Counted from the stretch's first letter, positions 26,302 through 35,498 are shown. The stretch: DNA of 54,118 nt from Roseospira visakhapatnamensis (GCF_014197915.1 NZ_JACIGK010000029.1:1-54118); one strand, 5' to 3'. The notes: generated from the sequence alone by a model not told the origin. Made by a program: numbers and translations.

Positions 26302-27330
26302 GTGACCCTCGTTCGTCCCGCCGACCCGGCGGCCATCGCCGAGGCGGCCCAGGCGTTGCGCGCCGGCCGCCTGGTGGCCTTCCCCACCGAGACCGTCTAT
26401 GGCCTGGGTGGCGACGCCCGCGCCCCCGGCGCGGTGACCGCCATTTACGCCACCAAGAAGCGGCCGTCCCGCAACCCCCTCATCGTGCATGTGCCGGACC
26501 TCGCGGCGGCGGCGGCCCTGTGCCGGGTGTCGCCCCTGGCCGAGCGCTTGGCCGAGGCCCTCTGGCCCGGGCCGTTGACCCTGGTGCTGCCGCTGAGGGA
26601 TCGCTCTCCCTTGGCCCCTCAGGTCACCGCCGGCGGCACCACCGTCGCGGTGCGCGCGCCGGCCCACCCGGTGGCCCGCGCCCTGCTGGCCGCCTGCGAC
26701 GTCCCCCTGGCCGCGCCCAGCGCCAACCGCTCCGGCTCCGTCAGCCCGACCCGCGCGGCGCATGTGGCCGTGGATCTGGCCCTCGACCCGGACATGCCGC
26801 CGGACGCCGCGCCGCTGGCCATGATCCTGGACGGCGGTCCCTGTCGCGTGGGCGTCGAGTCCACGGTGCTGGACCTGAGCGGACCCGTGCCGCGCCTGCT
26901 GCGGCCCGGCGGCGTGACGGTCGAGGCCCTGACAGCCATCCTTGGCGCGCCGCCCGACAGCGCCGCGCTGTTTCCCGCGCGGCGACCCAAGGCCGGCGAT
27001 GCCCCCGCCCGATCCGGGCCGCCCCCCCTGCCCTCCCCGGGCCTGCTGACCAGCCATTACGCACCCGCGCGGCCGGTACGCCTGAACGCCGCGGCGGCCT
27101 CCCCCGGCGAGGCCCTGCTGGGCTTCGGCGGCACACCCGGCGCCACCCTGGACCTCAGCCCGGCCGGCGACCTGGAGGAGGCCGCCCGCAATCTGTTCGC
27201 CATGCTGCGCGCCCTGGACCGGCCGCCCCACACCGGCATCGCCGTGGCCCCCCTGCCGACGACCGGCCTGGGCGCCACCCTCAACGACCGGCTGACCCGG
27301 GCCGCGGCGCCGCGCGACCGGAACGACTGA
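26302..27330 (+). CDS. L-threonylcarbamoyladenylate synthase (Sua5/YwlC/YrdC type)
   Basis: Makes threonylcarbamoyl-AMP from Thr, bicarbonate and ATP for the t6A37 modification of ANN-decoding tRNAs. At 342 residues it is the long Sua5 form: the YrdC domain (1-205: RLVAFPTETVYGLGGDAR, YATKKRPSRNPLIVHV, LWPGPLTLVLPL, APSANRSGSVSPT, GVESTVLDL) plus a Sua5 C-terminal domain after a Pro-rich linker (LPSPGLLTSHYAPARPVRL). It starts with GTG at 26302, since the conserved N-terminus begins there. It stands alone on the plus strand. The 26042-26301 spacer has no clear feature. Confidence 0.93.
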   Translation: MTLVRPADPAAIAEAAQALRAGRLVAFPTETVYGLGGDARAPGAVTAIYATKKRPSRNPLIVHVPDLAAAAALCRVSPLAERLAEALWPGPLTLVLPLRDRSPLAPQVTAGGTTVAVRAPAHPVARALLAACDVPLAAPSANRSGSVSPTRAAHVAVDLALDPDMPPDAAPLAMILDGGPCRVGVESTVLDLSGPVPRLLRPGGVTVEALTAILGAPPDSAALFPARRPKAGDAPARSGPPPLPSPGLLTSHYAPARPVRLNAAAASPGEALLGFGGTPGATLDLSPAGDLEEAARNLFAMLRALDRPPHTGIAVAPLPTTGLGATLNDRLTRAAAPRDRND

Positions 27331-27714
27331 CGACGGCGCCCCCGACCGCGCCGGTCACGTGTCGTCCGAGTCGCGCCGATCCCCGGGCGCCGGGCGTCAT
27401 TGCATCCCGGGTCGCCTATGTTGTGCCTGTCACACCGATCACCCCCGAATCCTGGGCTCTACCGTGGCAAACACAAAAAAACTATTGCAAAATCAGAAAG
27501 ATCGTACACACTCTTCATGTATCAAGTGATGTACTCGATCGTGTGCTGGGAGCATCGGATCGGTCGTCGTCCAGTACGCATGCGTGCCAGGACCCGGTCC
27601 GGTAGCATGGCGGCCATCGTGACCGGCATGGTCCCATCACACGAGACGCCGGCCAGGATATCAGCAGGGCACACCCGGGCGACCGCCGGGGGCATCAGGA
27701 GCGGGAGACCGACC
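27331..27714 (+). other. Intergenic region with an AT-rich patch upstream of ompA-like gene
   Basis: The stretch about 27470-27540 is unusually AT-rich for this genome and probably contains the promoter of the OmpA-like gene. TTGCAA is present at about 27484, but no -10 is well spaced. The long open frame starting at 27400 runs through this patch and has no signal peptide, so it is not the gene start. Confidence 0.4.
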
Positions 27715-28761
27715 ATGCGCGCAACCAGATCAACGCTCTGCGCTCTTTTCGGCGCGGTCCTGGCCGCCCTGGGCATGACCGGACCCCCCGCCGCCGCGCA
27801 GACCCCGGAGGGCTTCTACGTCGGCCTGAACGGCGGCCTGAACCTGAATGACAGCGGCGACTTCGATTTCCGAACCTTGGGCGGAGACCTGGATGTCGAC
27901 CCCGGCTTCGTCGGTTTGGGCGCCCTGGGCTACGCCTTCGGCAATGGTCTGCGGGTGGAACTGGAAGGCGGCTACCGTCAGAACGGCGTCACCGAGTGGA
28001 GCGGCCAGGACGTCGACGGAACGCTCTCAGCCTGGCACACCATGGCCAACGCGCTCTATGACTTCAATCTCGGCGCACGCCTGTCGCCCTACGTGGGGGC
28101 GGGTGTCGGCGCCGCCTTCGTGAGCCCCGACATCGATGTATCCGGGACTCCGGTCAGCGTGGACGGAACCGATGTGGCCTTCGCCTATCAGGCGATCGCC
28201 GGCATCGGCTACAGCGTCACGGACGAACTGGCCCTGACCATGGATTACCGGTTCTTTCACGCGCTCGACCTGGAACACGATGTCAACATCGGTGGCACCG
28301 CCACCCATGATAACTACATGAATCACGCGATCACGGCGGGCCTGCGCTATGCCTTCGGCACGCCACACACGCCCAAGCCGCTGCCCCTGCCCGACCCGGC
28401 GCCGGCCGTGGTCGCGGCGCCGCCCGAGGTGCCCACCAGCTATCTGGTGTTCTTCGATTTCGACAGCGCCAGCCTGACCAACGAGGCCGCGCGCATCGTC
28501 GACACCGCCGCCGGCAACGCCCAGCGCGCCAGCAAGACCCGCATCGAAGTGACCGGCCACGCCGACCGCTCCGGCGGTGCCCGCTACAACATGGTGCTGT
28601 CGCAACGCCGCGCCGAGGCGGTCATGCAAAGACTGGTCGCGCAAGGCATTCCCATGGCCCAGATCGCCGTGTTCGCCCAGGGCGAATCCCAGCCGCTGAT
28701 TCCCACCGCCGATGGCATGCGCGAGGCACAGAATCGCCGTGTCGAGATCATCCTTCTTTAG
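27715..28761 (+). CDS. OmpA family outer membrane protein
   Basis: A 348-residue porin-like protein. The signal peptide MRATRSTLCALFGAVLAALG is cleaved near AAAQ (about 29). An N-terminal eight-strand type beta-barrel (about 33-220: GFYVGLNGGLNLNDSGDF, YVGAGVGAAFVSPDIDV, LALTMDYRFFHALDLEHD) leads to a Pro linker, then the peptidoglycan-binding OmpA C-terminal domain (about 240-348: YLVFFDFDSASLTNEAARIV, VTGHADRSGGARYNMVLSQR, NRRVEIIL). GGGAG precedes ATG 27715. It lies just before the Tad pilus locus. Its barrel type resembles surface antigen porins. Confidence 0.9.
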   Translation: MRATRSTLCALFGAVLAALGMTGPPAAAQTPEGFYVGLNGGLNLNDSGDFDFRTLGGDLDVDPGFVGLGALGYAFGNGLRVELEGGYRQNGVTEWSGQDVDGTLSAWHTMANALYDFNLGARLSPYVGAGVGAAFVSPDIDVSGTPVSVDGTDVAFAYQAIAGIGYSVTDELALTMDYRFFHALDLEHDVNIGGTATHDNYMNHAITAGLRYAFGTPHTPKPLPLPDPAPAVVAAPPEVPTSYLVFFDFDSASLTNEAARIVDTAAGNAQRASKTRIEVTGHADRSGGARYNMVLSQRRAEAVMQRLVAQGIPMAQIAVFAQGESQPLIPTADGMREAQNRRVEIILL

Positions 28762-28867
28762 GGTGTTCTCGCCTCCGGGTCGGGGCGTGCTGTCTGGAAC
28801 GATGGAAAGACACCGCAGACGACCTCCCGCCGCCTTCGGGACGACCGGCATATGCCCAATGGAAAGG

Positions 28868-28895
28868 TTGATTTTTCTCCGTTTTGTTGTAAAGT
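28868..28895 (+). promoter_or_regulatory. Candidate promoter in the 398-nt region upstream of the pilin gene
   Basis: TTGATT (28868-28873), a 16-nt spacer and TAAAGT (28890-28895) are the best boxes in the unusually AT-rich 28762-29159 interval. No ORF or RNA gene is recognised there. The leader to the pilin ATG would be about 260 nt, so other start sites nearer 29160 are possible. Confidence 0.3.
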
Positions 28896-29159
28896 ATGGC
28901 GATATAGAGGGGTGATCGGAGCGGTGCTTATGGTCGTGACGTCGCGGTCACGTGAAGAGTCGACGCCGTGCTTTAGACATCGCCAAGGGTTCACATCTCG
29001 TTAGACATGATTGTGACAAGGATCACTGTTTCCCTTAGTAGGACCTGTTAAAGGTTTAGACTAGATGGAATGCTCGGTGAGGATCATCGGATTGGACTGT
29101 CACGGCGTCCGATAGAAGATCGAGCGAAGCGCGAGACCAAGAAGGAAGGAGAGCCAGGA

Positions 29160-29333
29160 ATGCTTCAGGCTATGCGGATTCACTTCAGGGCCCTGATCGG
29201 CAACGACAAGGCCGCTACGGCGATTGAGTACGCTTTGATCGCCTCCCTGATCGCCGCCGCGATCTCAGTGGCTGTTGCTGCGGTGGGTACCAACGCGAGC
29301 AAGTTGTTCACCAATCTTGCCGGTAAACTCTAA
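29160..29333 (+). CDS. flp: Flp/Fap family type IVb pilin
   Basis: Major pilin of the Tad pilus, 57 residues. A short basic leader (MLQAMRIHFRALIGNDKA) precedes the family motif ATAIEYALIASLI, the glutamate at position 5 and the adjacent tyrosine, and a hydrophobic helix. The residue before the predicted cleavage is Ala instead of the usual Gly (NDKA|ATAIEY). AAGGAGAG precedes the ATG. Two hairpin-T-run terminators follow, so pilin mRNA is probably made as a separate abundant transcript from the assembly genes. Confidence 0.93.
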   Translation: MLQAMRIHFRALIGNDKAATAIEYALIASLIAAAISVAVAAVGTNASKLFTNLAGKL

Positions 29334-29392
29334 GGGTTGACCTCGCTTCAATGGAGCGCAAGTCCTACTTTTATTGTTACTGATGTGTTTGC

Positions 29393-29414
29393 ACCAGGAA
29401 TGTTCCTGGTTTTA
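29393..29414 (+). terminator. Intrinsic terminator after flp
   Basis: ACCAGGAA (29393-29400) and TTCCTGGT (29403-29410) form a stem followed at once by TTTTA. It lies 60 nt after the pilin stop. Confidence 0.8.
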
Positions 29415-29416
29415 TA

Positions 29417-29457
29417 AATGGCTCGCCCTTCGTCTGACCGTGGGGTGAGCCATTTTG
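29417..29457 (+). terminator. Second hairpin terminator after flp
   Basis: AATGGCTCGCCC (29417-29428) pairs with GGGGTGAGCCATT (29442-29454), one mismatch, and a T-run follows. In tandem with the preceding terminator it insulates cpaA from pilin transcription. Confidence 0.75.
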
Positions 29458-29513
29458 TGCGTTAATCTCAGGGATGGACGACGCACAGATTTACCCCCTG
29501 AAAGCCCCTCGCC

Positions 29514-30059
29514 GTGCCTGACCCCGTCACTGCCCTGATCGCCTGGGTACCCCAGGTCACCCCCCTTCTGGTGGTCGCGGTCACCGTCCTGGCGGCGCTC
29601 CAGGACATGCTCAGCTTCCGCATCGCCAATGCCTTTCCGCTGATCGTGGCCGGGCTGTTCATCGTCACGGCGCTGACGGGGGCCTGGCCGCCGGCGGCGC
29701 TGGGGTGGTCCGTGGGGCTCGCCCTCGCGGTGTTCGGGGTAGGCGCCGGCCTGTTCTTCGCCGGCGTGTGGGGCGGGGGCGATGTGAAAATCCTCGCCGC
29801 GCTGACCTTGTGGGTTCATCCGGGAGCGCTGCTCCCGTTCCTCGCATGGGTCATGATCGCCGGCGGCGTGCTCGGTCTCTTGTTGCTGCTCGGCCGGTTT
29901 CTGCCGAAAAATGTTAAGGAAAGCCATGCTATTGTCCGGCGATGGTTTGTCGTGGAGGCAGGAAACCGCCAGAGCATCCCCTATGGCCTTGCGATCATGA
30001 TCGGGACTCTGATGATGTGGGTCCAGGGCACGCTGGGTCCGCCGACGGGCGCCGGGTGA
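29514..30059 (+). CDS. cpaA: CpaA/TadV prepilin peptidase (A24 family)
   Basis: Inner-membrane aspartyl peptidase that trims the Flp pilin leader. At 181 residues it is a short A24 enzyme without the methylase domain. The two catalytic aspartates are visible: Asp31 in LAALQDMLSFRIAN and Asp90 in the GxGD motif GVWGGGDVKIL. About six hydrophobic helices span it. It starts with GTG at 29514, with no strong ribosome site, perhaps keeping levels low relative to the pilin. It is the first assembly gene of the Tad operon. Confidence 0.92.
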   Translation: MPDPVTALIAWVPQVTPLLVVAVTVLAALQDMLSFRIANAFPLIVAGLFIVTALTGAWPPAALGWSVGLALAVFGVGAGLFFAGVWGGGDVKILAALTLWVHPGALLPFLAWVMIAGGVLGLLLLLGRFLPKNVKESHAIVRRWFVVEAGNRQSIPYGLAIMIGTLMMWVQGTLGPPTGAG

Positions 30060-30144
30060 CACCACGCCGCGACCCCATCGTCCGGACCGCCCCAACCTGT
30101 GGGGCGGACGGAGACCGCCCACGGAGTCAACGGGAGCACAGACC

Positions 30145-31344
30145 ATGCGCGCGGTGCTGATCCTCGTCCTGTTCGTCGCCTTCGTGGCCGCGTTGGGCGC
30201 CGCCTACCTGGCCAACGACTACCTGGCCCGGCAACGGGAGCTGGCCAGCCAGGGCATGGAGCAGCTCCCAACCTTCACCGGCCAGCGCGTGATGGTCGCG
30301 GACAGCGAGATTGAGGCCGGGACCACGGTGCGAAGCGCCCTGATCCGCTGGCAGCCCTGGCCGGCAGAGGACATCCTGTCCGGCTACAAGGTGATCGGCT
30401 CCGTGGAGGGCGAAACGGAAGCCCAGATCTTCTCGCAACGGACCCGCCTGGAGCGGAGCGTCGACGGCAAGGTCGTGCGCCGCCTCGTCGCCCCCGGCGA
30501 GCCCATCACCGACAGCATGCTGTTCCGTCGCGAGGATGCCGGCTTCATGGCCGGGGCGCTGGACCCGGGCAAGGTGGCCCTCTCGGTGAACGTGTCCGCC
30601 GCCACCAGCGCCGCGGGCTTCATCATGCCGGGCGACCGGGTGAACGTGATGCTCACCCACAATTTGCAAAGCTCCCTGCCGGACGACGTGATTGAGGCAG
30701 CGGGCCTGCAAGGGATCGCGTTGCGCCTCGTCTCGGAAACGGTGGTCGAATCCGTCCGCGTGCTCGCCGTGGATCAGACGTTCAACGAAAACGACGCCGA
30801 ACCGGAGGTGGCCAGGACCGTGACCCTTGAGGTCGACCCGAGCCAGGCCGAAGCGATCACCGTGGCCGACTCCATGGGCGATCTCACGCTGGTTCTGCGG
30901 GGCCTGTCGGACAGGGAGAAGCCGGTGGGCCTGGCCGCCCTGGTGGGCCTGACGGATCGCCGTGACCCGGCGGAGCGTCCCCTGGTCAGCGATCGCCAGA
31001 TCAGCCCGGGGATCGAACAGATGATCGAGATCGCGCAAAGAAACCGCGCGCGCGAGGAGGACATCGCGGAGCTGCGCCGGCTCCTCGAGGCTCAGCAGGC
31101 GGCGCAGGCGCGCCTGGAGGAGCAATTGGCGCGAGAGCGGTCCGAGGCGGTGGGCGCGCAGCGCCGCCCGTGGTCGGTGACCGTTCATCGCGTCCTTGAG
31201 GACGAGATCCAGGAGAGAACGGTTGGGTCGAACACGGAGGACTCCGCCGCCCCCGGGGCAGGGGCGGGGGGCGGCCCGGTGGGTCCCATCGGCGCCTTGC
31301 CGGGAGACGACATCCCGTCGGACGAAATCCTTATACAGGAATAG
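30145..31344 (+). CDS. cpaB: Flp pilus assembly protein CpaB (RcpC)
   Basis: Periplasmic, membrane-anchored component that works with the outer-membrane secretin. It is 399 residues. The transmembrane anchor is at about 4-24 (VLILVLFVAFVAALGAAYLA), an SAF-type domain at about 48-130, the RcpC/CpaB core at about 140-275 (KVALSVNVSAATSAAGFIMP, GDRVNVMLTH), a coiled coil rich in Arg and Glu at about 290-335, and a Gly/Pro-rich tail. GGGAG lies upstream of ATG 30145. Confidence 0.92.
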   Translation: MRAVLILVLFVAFVAALGAAYLANDYLARQRELASQGMEQLPTFTGQRVMVADSEIEAGTTVRSALIRWQPWPAEDILSGYKVIGSVEGETEAQIFSQRTRLERSVDGKVVRRLVAPGEPITDSMLFRREDAGFMAGALDPGKVALSVNVSAATSAAGFIMPGDRVNVMLTHNLQSSLPDDVIEAAGLQGIALRLVSETVVESVRVLAVDQTFNENDAEPEVARTVTLEVDPSQAEAITVADSMGDLTLVLRGLSDREKPVGLAALVGLTDRRDPAERPLVSDRQISPGIEQMIEIAQRNRAREEDIAELRRLLEAQQAAQARLEEQLARERSEAVGAQRRPWSVTVHRVLEDEIQERTVGSNTEDSAAPGAGAGGGPVGPIGALPGDDIPSDEILIQE

Positions 31345-31345
31345 C

Positions 31346-31395
31346 TTGTTAAGCACTTCTGATGTAGTATGCTAGCGTCTCTGTCCAAGAGACGC
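31346..31395 (+). promoter_or_regulatory. Candidate internal promoter and hairpin between cpaB and cpaC
   Basis: TTGTTA (31346-31351), 16 nt, TATGCT (31368-31373) fit a sigma70 promoter. Directly after it GCGTCTC (31375-31381) and GAGACGC (31389-31395) form a 7-bp stem with a 7-nt loop, at or near the transcript start, where it could shield the 5' end. No T-run follows. Confidence 0.4.
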
Positions 31396-31456
31396 CGAGG
31401 TCAGCTTGTTTCCTACTCAGGCGGACAGCGGCTCCCATCGGGAGGACGGTACCGTC

Positions 31457-33304
31457 GTGAGCCCGGCCATCACACCCTCATCCCCGCGTTGTCGCCATAC
31501 GCTCCGTCGGCTGGCGGTGATGCTTGCGGTGGCGATGGGCGTCGGGACCACTCCCCTCGCTCCGACGGGCAACCGGGCGGCGGCGGCCGACGCGCCTGGG
31601 CGCGGCCTGATGCGCACCCTGGAGCCGATGCCCCCCCAGGCAACCGCCCCGTCCGTAGCGGTCCCCCAGCCCACGCGCGCCATCGCCCCCGTGCCATCGT
31701 CGGCCGCGCCCCACACGTCCCCGGGTGCTTCGTCCAGTGACCTGACCCAGGTCCCGTCGGCACAGGTGATCCCCCTGACGCCGGTCCCCAGGGGACCTGT
31801 CGACCTGCCGCCGAGTCTGGTCCTGGACCCGCCATCGACGAGGCCGGCGGAGACCCGCCCCCCCGCCGGACCGGCCCCCTTGCCGGTCACCGCGCCGCCC
31901 TCGCCGGACTGGGCGCCGCGCCCCACCGACACCACCGCCCTGGACGGCGCCGACGTCATCGAACCGGTTCAGCGGCGCCTCCCCTCCGGCGTGCGTCGCG
32001 AGGGCGACCTGATCGTCGCCACCATCGGCAAGGCCATCGAGATCGAGGTGGATCGTCCTTTCCAGGATGTGGTGGTGCCCCAGCCCGAGGTGGCCGAGGT
32101 GGTCGTCCTGCAACCGGGCAAGGTGTTCGTGGCCACGCGCGGCGTCGGCTCCACCAACCTGTTGCTGGTCGACGCCGACGGCCATGTGATCCGCAACATC
32201 GAGGTGGTGGTCGAGGCCGACCTGGACGGCCTGCGGCGCACCCTCGCGACGATGATGCCCGGCAGCCGGGTCGAGGTCACGCCCACCCAGAGCGGCGTGG
32301 TCCTGACGGGACAGGTGGAATCCGCCGCCCAGGCCGACAACGCCGCCCGGGTGGCGGCTCAATTCGCCGGAGGCGAGACAGACGACGTCATCAACTCGCT
32401 GGCCGTGGCCGGCGACCAGCAGGTGCTGCTGAAGGTGCGCGTGGCGGAAATGAGCCGCACCACCAGCAAGTTCCTGGGCGCGCAAACCAACTTCGACGTC
32501 AGTGGCTTGGAATCCGGGACCATTCTCGGCGACAATCTGGGCAATCTTCTGACCGGCGCGATGCTCGGCGGGTCGCTCGGTACCGGCGTTCCGAACACGA
32601 TCGTGATCGACAAGTTCGGCATCGACGGCATCAACTTCGATGCCCTGGAAGAGCAGGACCTGATCAAGGTTCTGGCCGAACCGACCCTGACCGCCATCTC
32701 GGGTGAGACCGCGAACTTCCTGGTGGGCGGCGAGTTTCCCGTGCCGGTCGCCGAGGACGAAGACGACCGGATCCTGATCGAGTTCAAGGAATTCGGCGTC
32801 AGCCTGTCGTTCACGCCGGTGGTCCTGTCGGACAACCAGATCAGCCTGCGCATCCAGACCGAGGTCAGCCGCATCGCGGAGGAGATCTCGTTTACGACGG
32901 AAGGAAACATCCTGATCCCGGGCCTGAGCGTCCGGCGGGCCGCCAGCACCGTGATGTTGCCCTCCGGCGGCAGCCTGATGATCGCGGGATTGCTGCGGGA
33001 CGAGGAAAGAAACAGCATTCAGGGAACGCCGGGCCTGATGGATCTGCCCATCCTGGGGGCCTTGTTCCGCAGCACCGAGTTCCTGAACGAGCGCACGGAG
33101 ATGGTGGTGCTGGTGCAGGCGTTCAAGGTCCGGCCGCGCGAGTTCGGACCCGAGTTCAGCTTGCCCACGGATGGCTTCGTTCCCGCCGACGACATCGACA
33201 TCTACCTGTTCGGAAAGCTGTACGAGCAGTACGGCGGTGGCCCCGGGCAACGCCCCCGGCCGGCCTTCACGATGTCCGCCCCGATCGGCTACATGATGGA
33301 GTAA
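31457..33304 (+). CDS. cpaC: Tad pilus secretin CpaC (RcpA)
   Basis: Outer-membrane secretin pore for the Flp pilus. From GTG 31457 it is 615 residues. The signal peptide spans about 12-45 (RRLAVMLAVAMGVGTTPL). A Pro/Ala-rich linker of about 110 residues follows, then the pilus-type N-terminal domain (about 190-265: IEIEVDRPFQDVVVPQPEVA, VATRGVGSTNLLLVD) and a BON-like part. The secretin domain (about 380-570) has VLAEPTLTAISGETANFLVG, GEFPVPV, GVSLSFTPVVLSDNQISLR and GSLMIAGLLRDEE. GTG 31457 is chosen for GGGAGGA 11 nt upstream and the signal peptide. TTG 31406 in the same frame lacks both. Confidence 0.92.
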   Translation: MSPAITPSSPRCRHTLRRLAVMLAVAMGVGTTPLAPTGNRAAAADAPGRGLMRTLEPMPPQATAPSVAVPQPTRAIAPVPSSAAPHTSPGASSSDLTQVPSAQVIPLTPVPRGPVDLPPSLVLDPPSTRPAETRPPAGPAPLPVTAPPSPDWAPRPTDTTALDGADVIEPVQRRLPSGVRREGDLIVATIGKAIEIEVDRPFQDVVVPQPEVAEVVVLQPGKVFVATRGVGSTNLLLVDADGHVIRNIEVVVEADLDGLRRTLATMMPGSRVEVTPTQSGVVLTGQVESAAQADNAARVAAQFAGGETDDVINSLAVAGDQQVLLKVRVAEMSRTTSKFLGAQTNFDVSGLESGTILGDNLGNLLTGAMLGGSLGTGVPNTIVIDKFGIDGINFDALEEQDLIKVLAEPTLTAISGETANFLVGGEFPVPVAEDEDDRILIEFKEFGVSLSFTPVVLSDNQISLRIQTEVSRIAEEISFTTEGNILIPGLSVRRAASTVMLPSGGSLMIAGLLRDEERNSIQGTPGLMDLPILGALFRSTEFLNERTEMVVLVQAFKVRPREFGPEFSLPTDGFVPADDIDIYLFGKLYEQYGGGPGQRPRPAFTMSAPIGYMME

Positions 33305-33310
33305 AGGCCG

Positions 33311-34054
33311 ATGGCCCGCCCCCCGGTTTCACACGGACGGACGTCGACGGCAGGCAGGGGTCATCGGGCCGGCGGGCCCCGTGGCCCGCGCAGGTATGCC
33401 CTGCTCCTGGCCGGCGCGGTGCTGCCCTTGGCGTTGGTCGGCGCCTGCCACAATCCCGGAGACATCAGGTCGGACAATCCCTATCAGGTCTCGGTCGAGA
33501 AGAAGACCTTCCGGACGGAGGTGCCGATGCCCCGGGTCGTCCACCAGGACGGCCGCCGGCGCGTCGCCCTGCCCCGCGGGTTCCTGGCCGACTATCAGCG
33601 GCGGGGACGCTCCCCCATGCGGATCATGCCGCCACCGTCCAGGACGGCCGAGGACATCGAGGCGGTCCGGGCGCTGGAGCGATGGCTGGGGGATCAGGGC
33701 ATCCCCACCGAGGTCCTCGACCCGGCCACCGCCTATGACTATGTGCCCCCTATGGCGGGTCACGTCGGCCTGGCGTTCCGGGCTTACGCGGCGGTGGTGC
33801 CCGTCTGCGGGGACTGGTCCGGCGAGGCCGGCTTCAATCCCACGGGCCTGCCGCATACCAACTTCGGATGCGCGGTCAACCGCAACATCGGCCTCATGCT
33901 GTCCGACCCCGGCGACCTCGAGCGGGCCCGAACCGCCGCAGGCTACGACGCCGGGCGGATCACCGTCATCCTCGACAAGTATCGTCAGGGCGAGGTGACC
34001 GGCACAAAACAGCCGGAGTTGGAGGAAGGCACGGCATCCGAGGTGGCGGAGTAG
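33311..34054 (+). CDS. cpaD: Pilus assembly lipoprotein CpaD
   Basis: Predicted outer-membrane lipoprotein that assists secretin assembly. At 247 residues it has a basic N-region, a hydrophobic stretch at about 30-45 and the lipobox LVGAC with Cys46. The family signature is FGCAVNRNIGLMLSDPGDL near the C-terminus. It starts 6 nt after cpaC, which implies co-translation. The N-region before the hydrophobic segment is long (about 28 residues). Confidence 0.88.
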   Translation: MARPPVSHGRTSTAGRGHRAGGPRGPRRYALLLAGAVLPLALVGACHNPGDIRSDNPYQVSVEKKTFRTEVPMPRVVHQDGRRRVALPRGFLADYQRRGRSPMRIMPPPSRTAEDIEAVRALERWLGDQGIPTEVLDPATAYDYVPPMAGHVGLAFRAYAAVVPVCGDWSGEAGFNPTGLPHTNFGCAVNRNIGLMLSDPGDLERARTAAGYDAGRITVILDKYRQGEVTGTKQPELEEGTASEVAE

Positions 34055-34127
34055 CGTCGGGAACACCACCCGCCGCGCGGGTTGGCATGGCGGGTTGGCA
34101 TGGCAGGAGAGAGAGGCTTGGACGATC

Positions 34128-35333
34128 ATGCGCATCACGGTTGACGCCTTCGTGATGTCCGAGGACATACGCCAGGCCGTCCTGGATGTCTCCGAGGACG
34201 GGCGACTGCGCCGCTCCAAGCTGCGCATCCATGATGGCGGACTGGCGGTCGCGCCGCAGGTCCTGTCCCAGATGGAAAGCCCCACCGTGCTGATCCTGGA
34301 AAGCGACAAGCGCGAACAGGGCATGCTCGCCGACCTGGAGGCGGTGGCGGACCACGTGGCCCCGGACACCCGGGTCCTGGTCTGCGGCATCGAAAACAAT
34401 ATCGACCTGTATCGCCGCCTGCTGGGCATGGGCGTGGCGGACTATCTGGTCGTGCCGGTCACCGCCGAGGATTTGCTGAACACCATCGTGCGCGCCTGCA
34501 GCGACGAAGCCGACAGCAACCTGGCCCCCCTGATCTCGGTGATCGGCGTGCGCGGCGGCGTCGGGACCAGCGCGCTGGCCTGCAATCTCGCCTACAAGCT
34601 GGGACACGGCATGGATGGCGAGGTCGTCCTGCTGGACCTGGACATCTCGGCCGGAACGGCCGCGATTAACCTCAACCTCAACCCACGTCAGTCGGCGGCG
34701 GACGTGCTGTCGCAGTCCGAAACCCTGGACAGCCTCCTGGTTGAACGGTACCTGCAGCGCTACGACGACCACCTGTTGTTGCTGGGCAGCAAGGCGCAAC
34801 TGGATATTGCCTTCAGGCCCCCCAGCGAGGTGCTGGAGGACTTTCTCAACATTCTGCGGCGCCAATACGACGCGGTCGTGCTGGATCTGCCCCGCCAATG
34901 GTCCAGCTGGGTGCGCGATACCTTGCTGGACTCCACCGCCGTGGCGGTGGTCGCCTATCCGGATCTGAGCAATCTGCGCGATACGGAAAGAATGATGGGA
35001 TTTCTGTCCGAGAAGCGCGGCATGAGCCGTCCCACCTGCCTGGTCCTGAACAAGGTGGGTCTGGCCCCGAAGGCCGAGCTTGGCTCCAAGGATTTCGAGG
35101 AGGTCATGGGCCGGGCGCCGGCCGCCTCGCTGCCGTTCGAGCCGACCGCCTTCGGCCAGGCGCTGAACAACGGCGAACCCGTCATTCGAAAGGGTGCCAG
35201 CAAGGCGTTCGGCAAGGCGTTCGCGCGAATGATGGAGGCCCTGTCGCTCGACCCCCTCATGCCGTCCGCCAAGGCAAGGGCGTCGACGAAGAAGAACGTG
35301 TTGCGCGCCTTGATTCCCGCCAAGGGGCGATAG
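34128..35333 (+). CDS. cpaE: Tad pilus AAA/ParA-like ATPase CpaE (TadZ)
   Basis: Cytosolic protein that positions the Tad machine. From ATG 34128 it is 401 residues: an N-terminal receiver-like domain (about 1-125: TVLILESDKREQGMLADLEA, MGVADYLVVPV), then a MinD/ParA-type ATPase domain. The P-loop is VIGVRGGVGTSALACNL. It lacks the usual Lys of KGGxGKT, as in other TadZ proteins described as atypical ATPases. LLDLDISAGTAAINLNLNP is the switch region. ATG 34095 is a further in-frame choice. The conserved N-terminus favours 34128. Confidence 0.9.
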   Translation: MRITVDAFVMSEDIRQAVLDVSEDGRLRRSKLRIHDGGLAVAPQVLSQMESPTVLILESDKREQGMLADLEAVADHVAPDTRVLVCGIENNIDLYRRLLGMGVADYLVVPVTAEDLLNTIVRACSDEADSNLAPLISVIGVRGGVGTSALACNLAYKLGHGMDGEVVLLDLDISAGTAAINLNLNPRQSAADVLSQSETLDSLLVERYLQRYDDHLLLLGSKAQLDIAFRPPSEVLEDFLNILRRQYDAVVLDLPRQWSSWVRDTLLDSTAVAVVAYPDLSNLRDTERMMGFLSEKRGMSRPTCLVLNKVGLAPKAELGSKDFEEVMGRAPAASLPFEPTAFGQALNNGEPVIRKGASKAFGKAFARMMEALSLDPLMPSAKARASTKKNVLRALIPAKGR

Positions 35334-35498
35334 GCCGGGACATCACGCCACCGCGCCGGGGTGATGTCGTCGGCCTTGATGGCGCCGCTTTCATGCGGGT
35401 GAGATCGTTGCTACTGTACATGGGCTAGGGGGATCGAGCCGAGTCGCCGCCGTGTCCTGCCGGAGGACCCGAGGCACGCCCCCACCGAGGAGATCCCG

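Noticed and set aside
34128-35333. P-loop of CpaE lacking the conserved Lys considered as a disabling mutation
   Set aside because: TadZ/CpaE proteins are known for atypical Walker A motifs, so this is a family trait.
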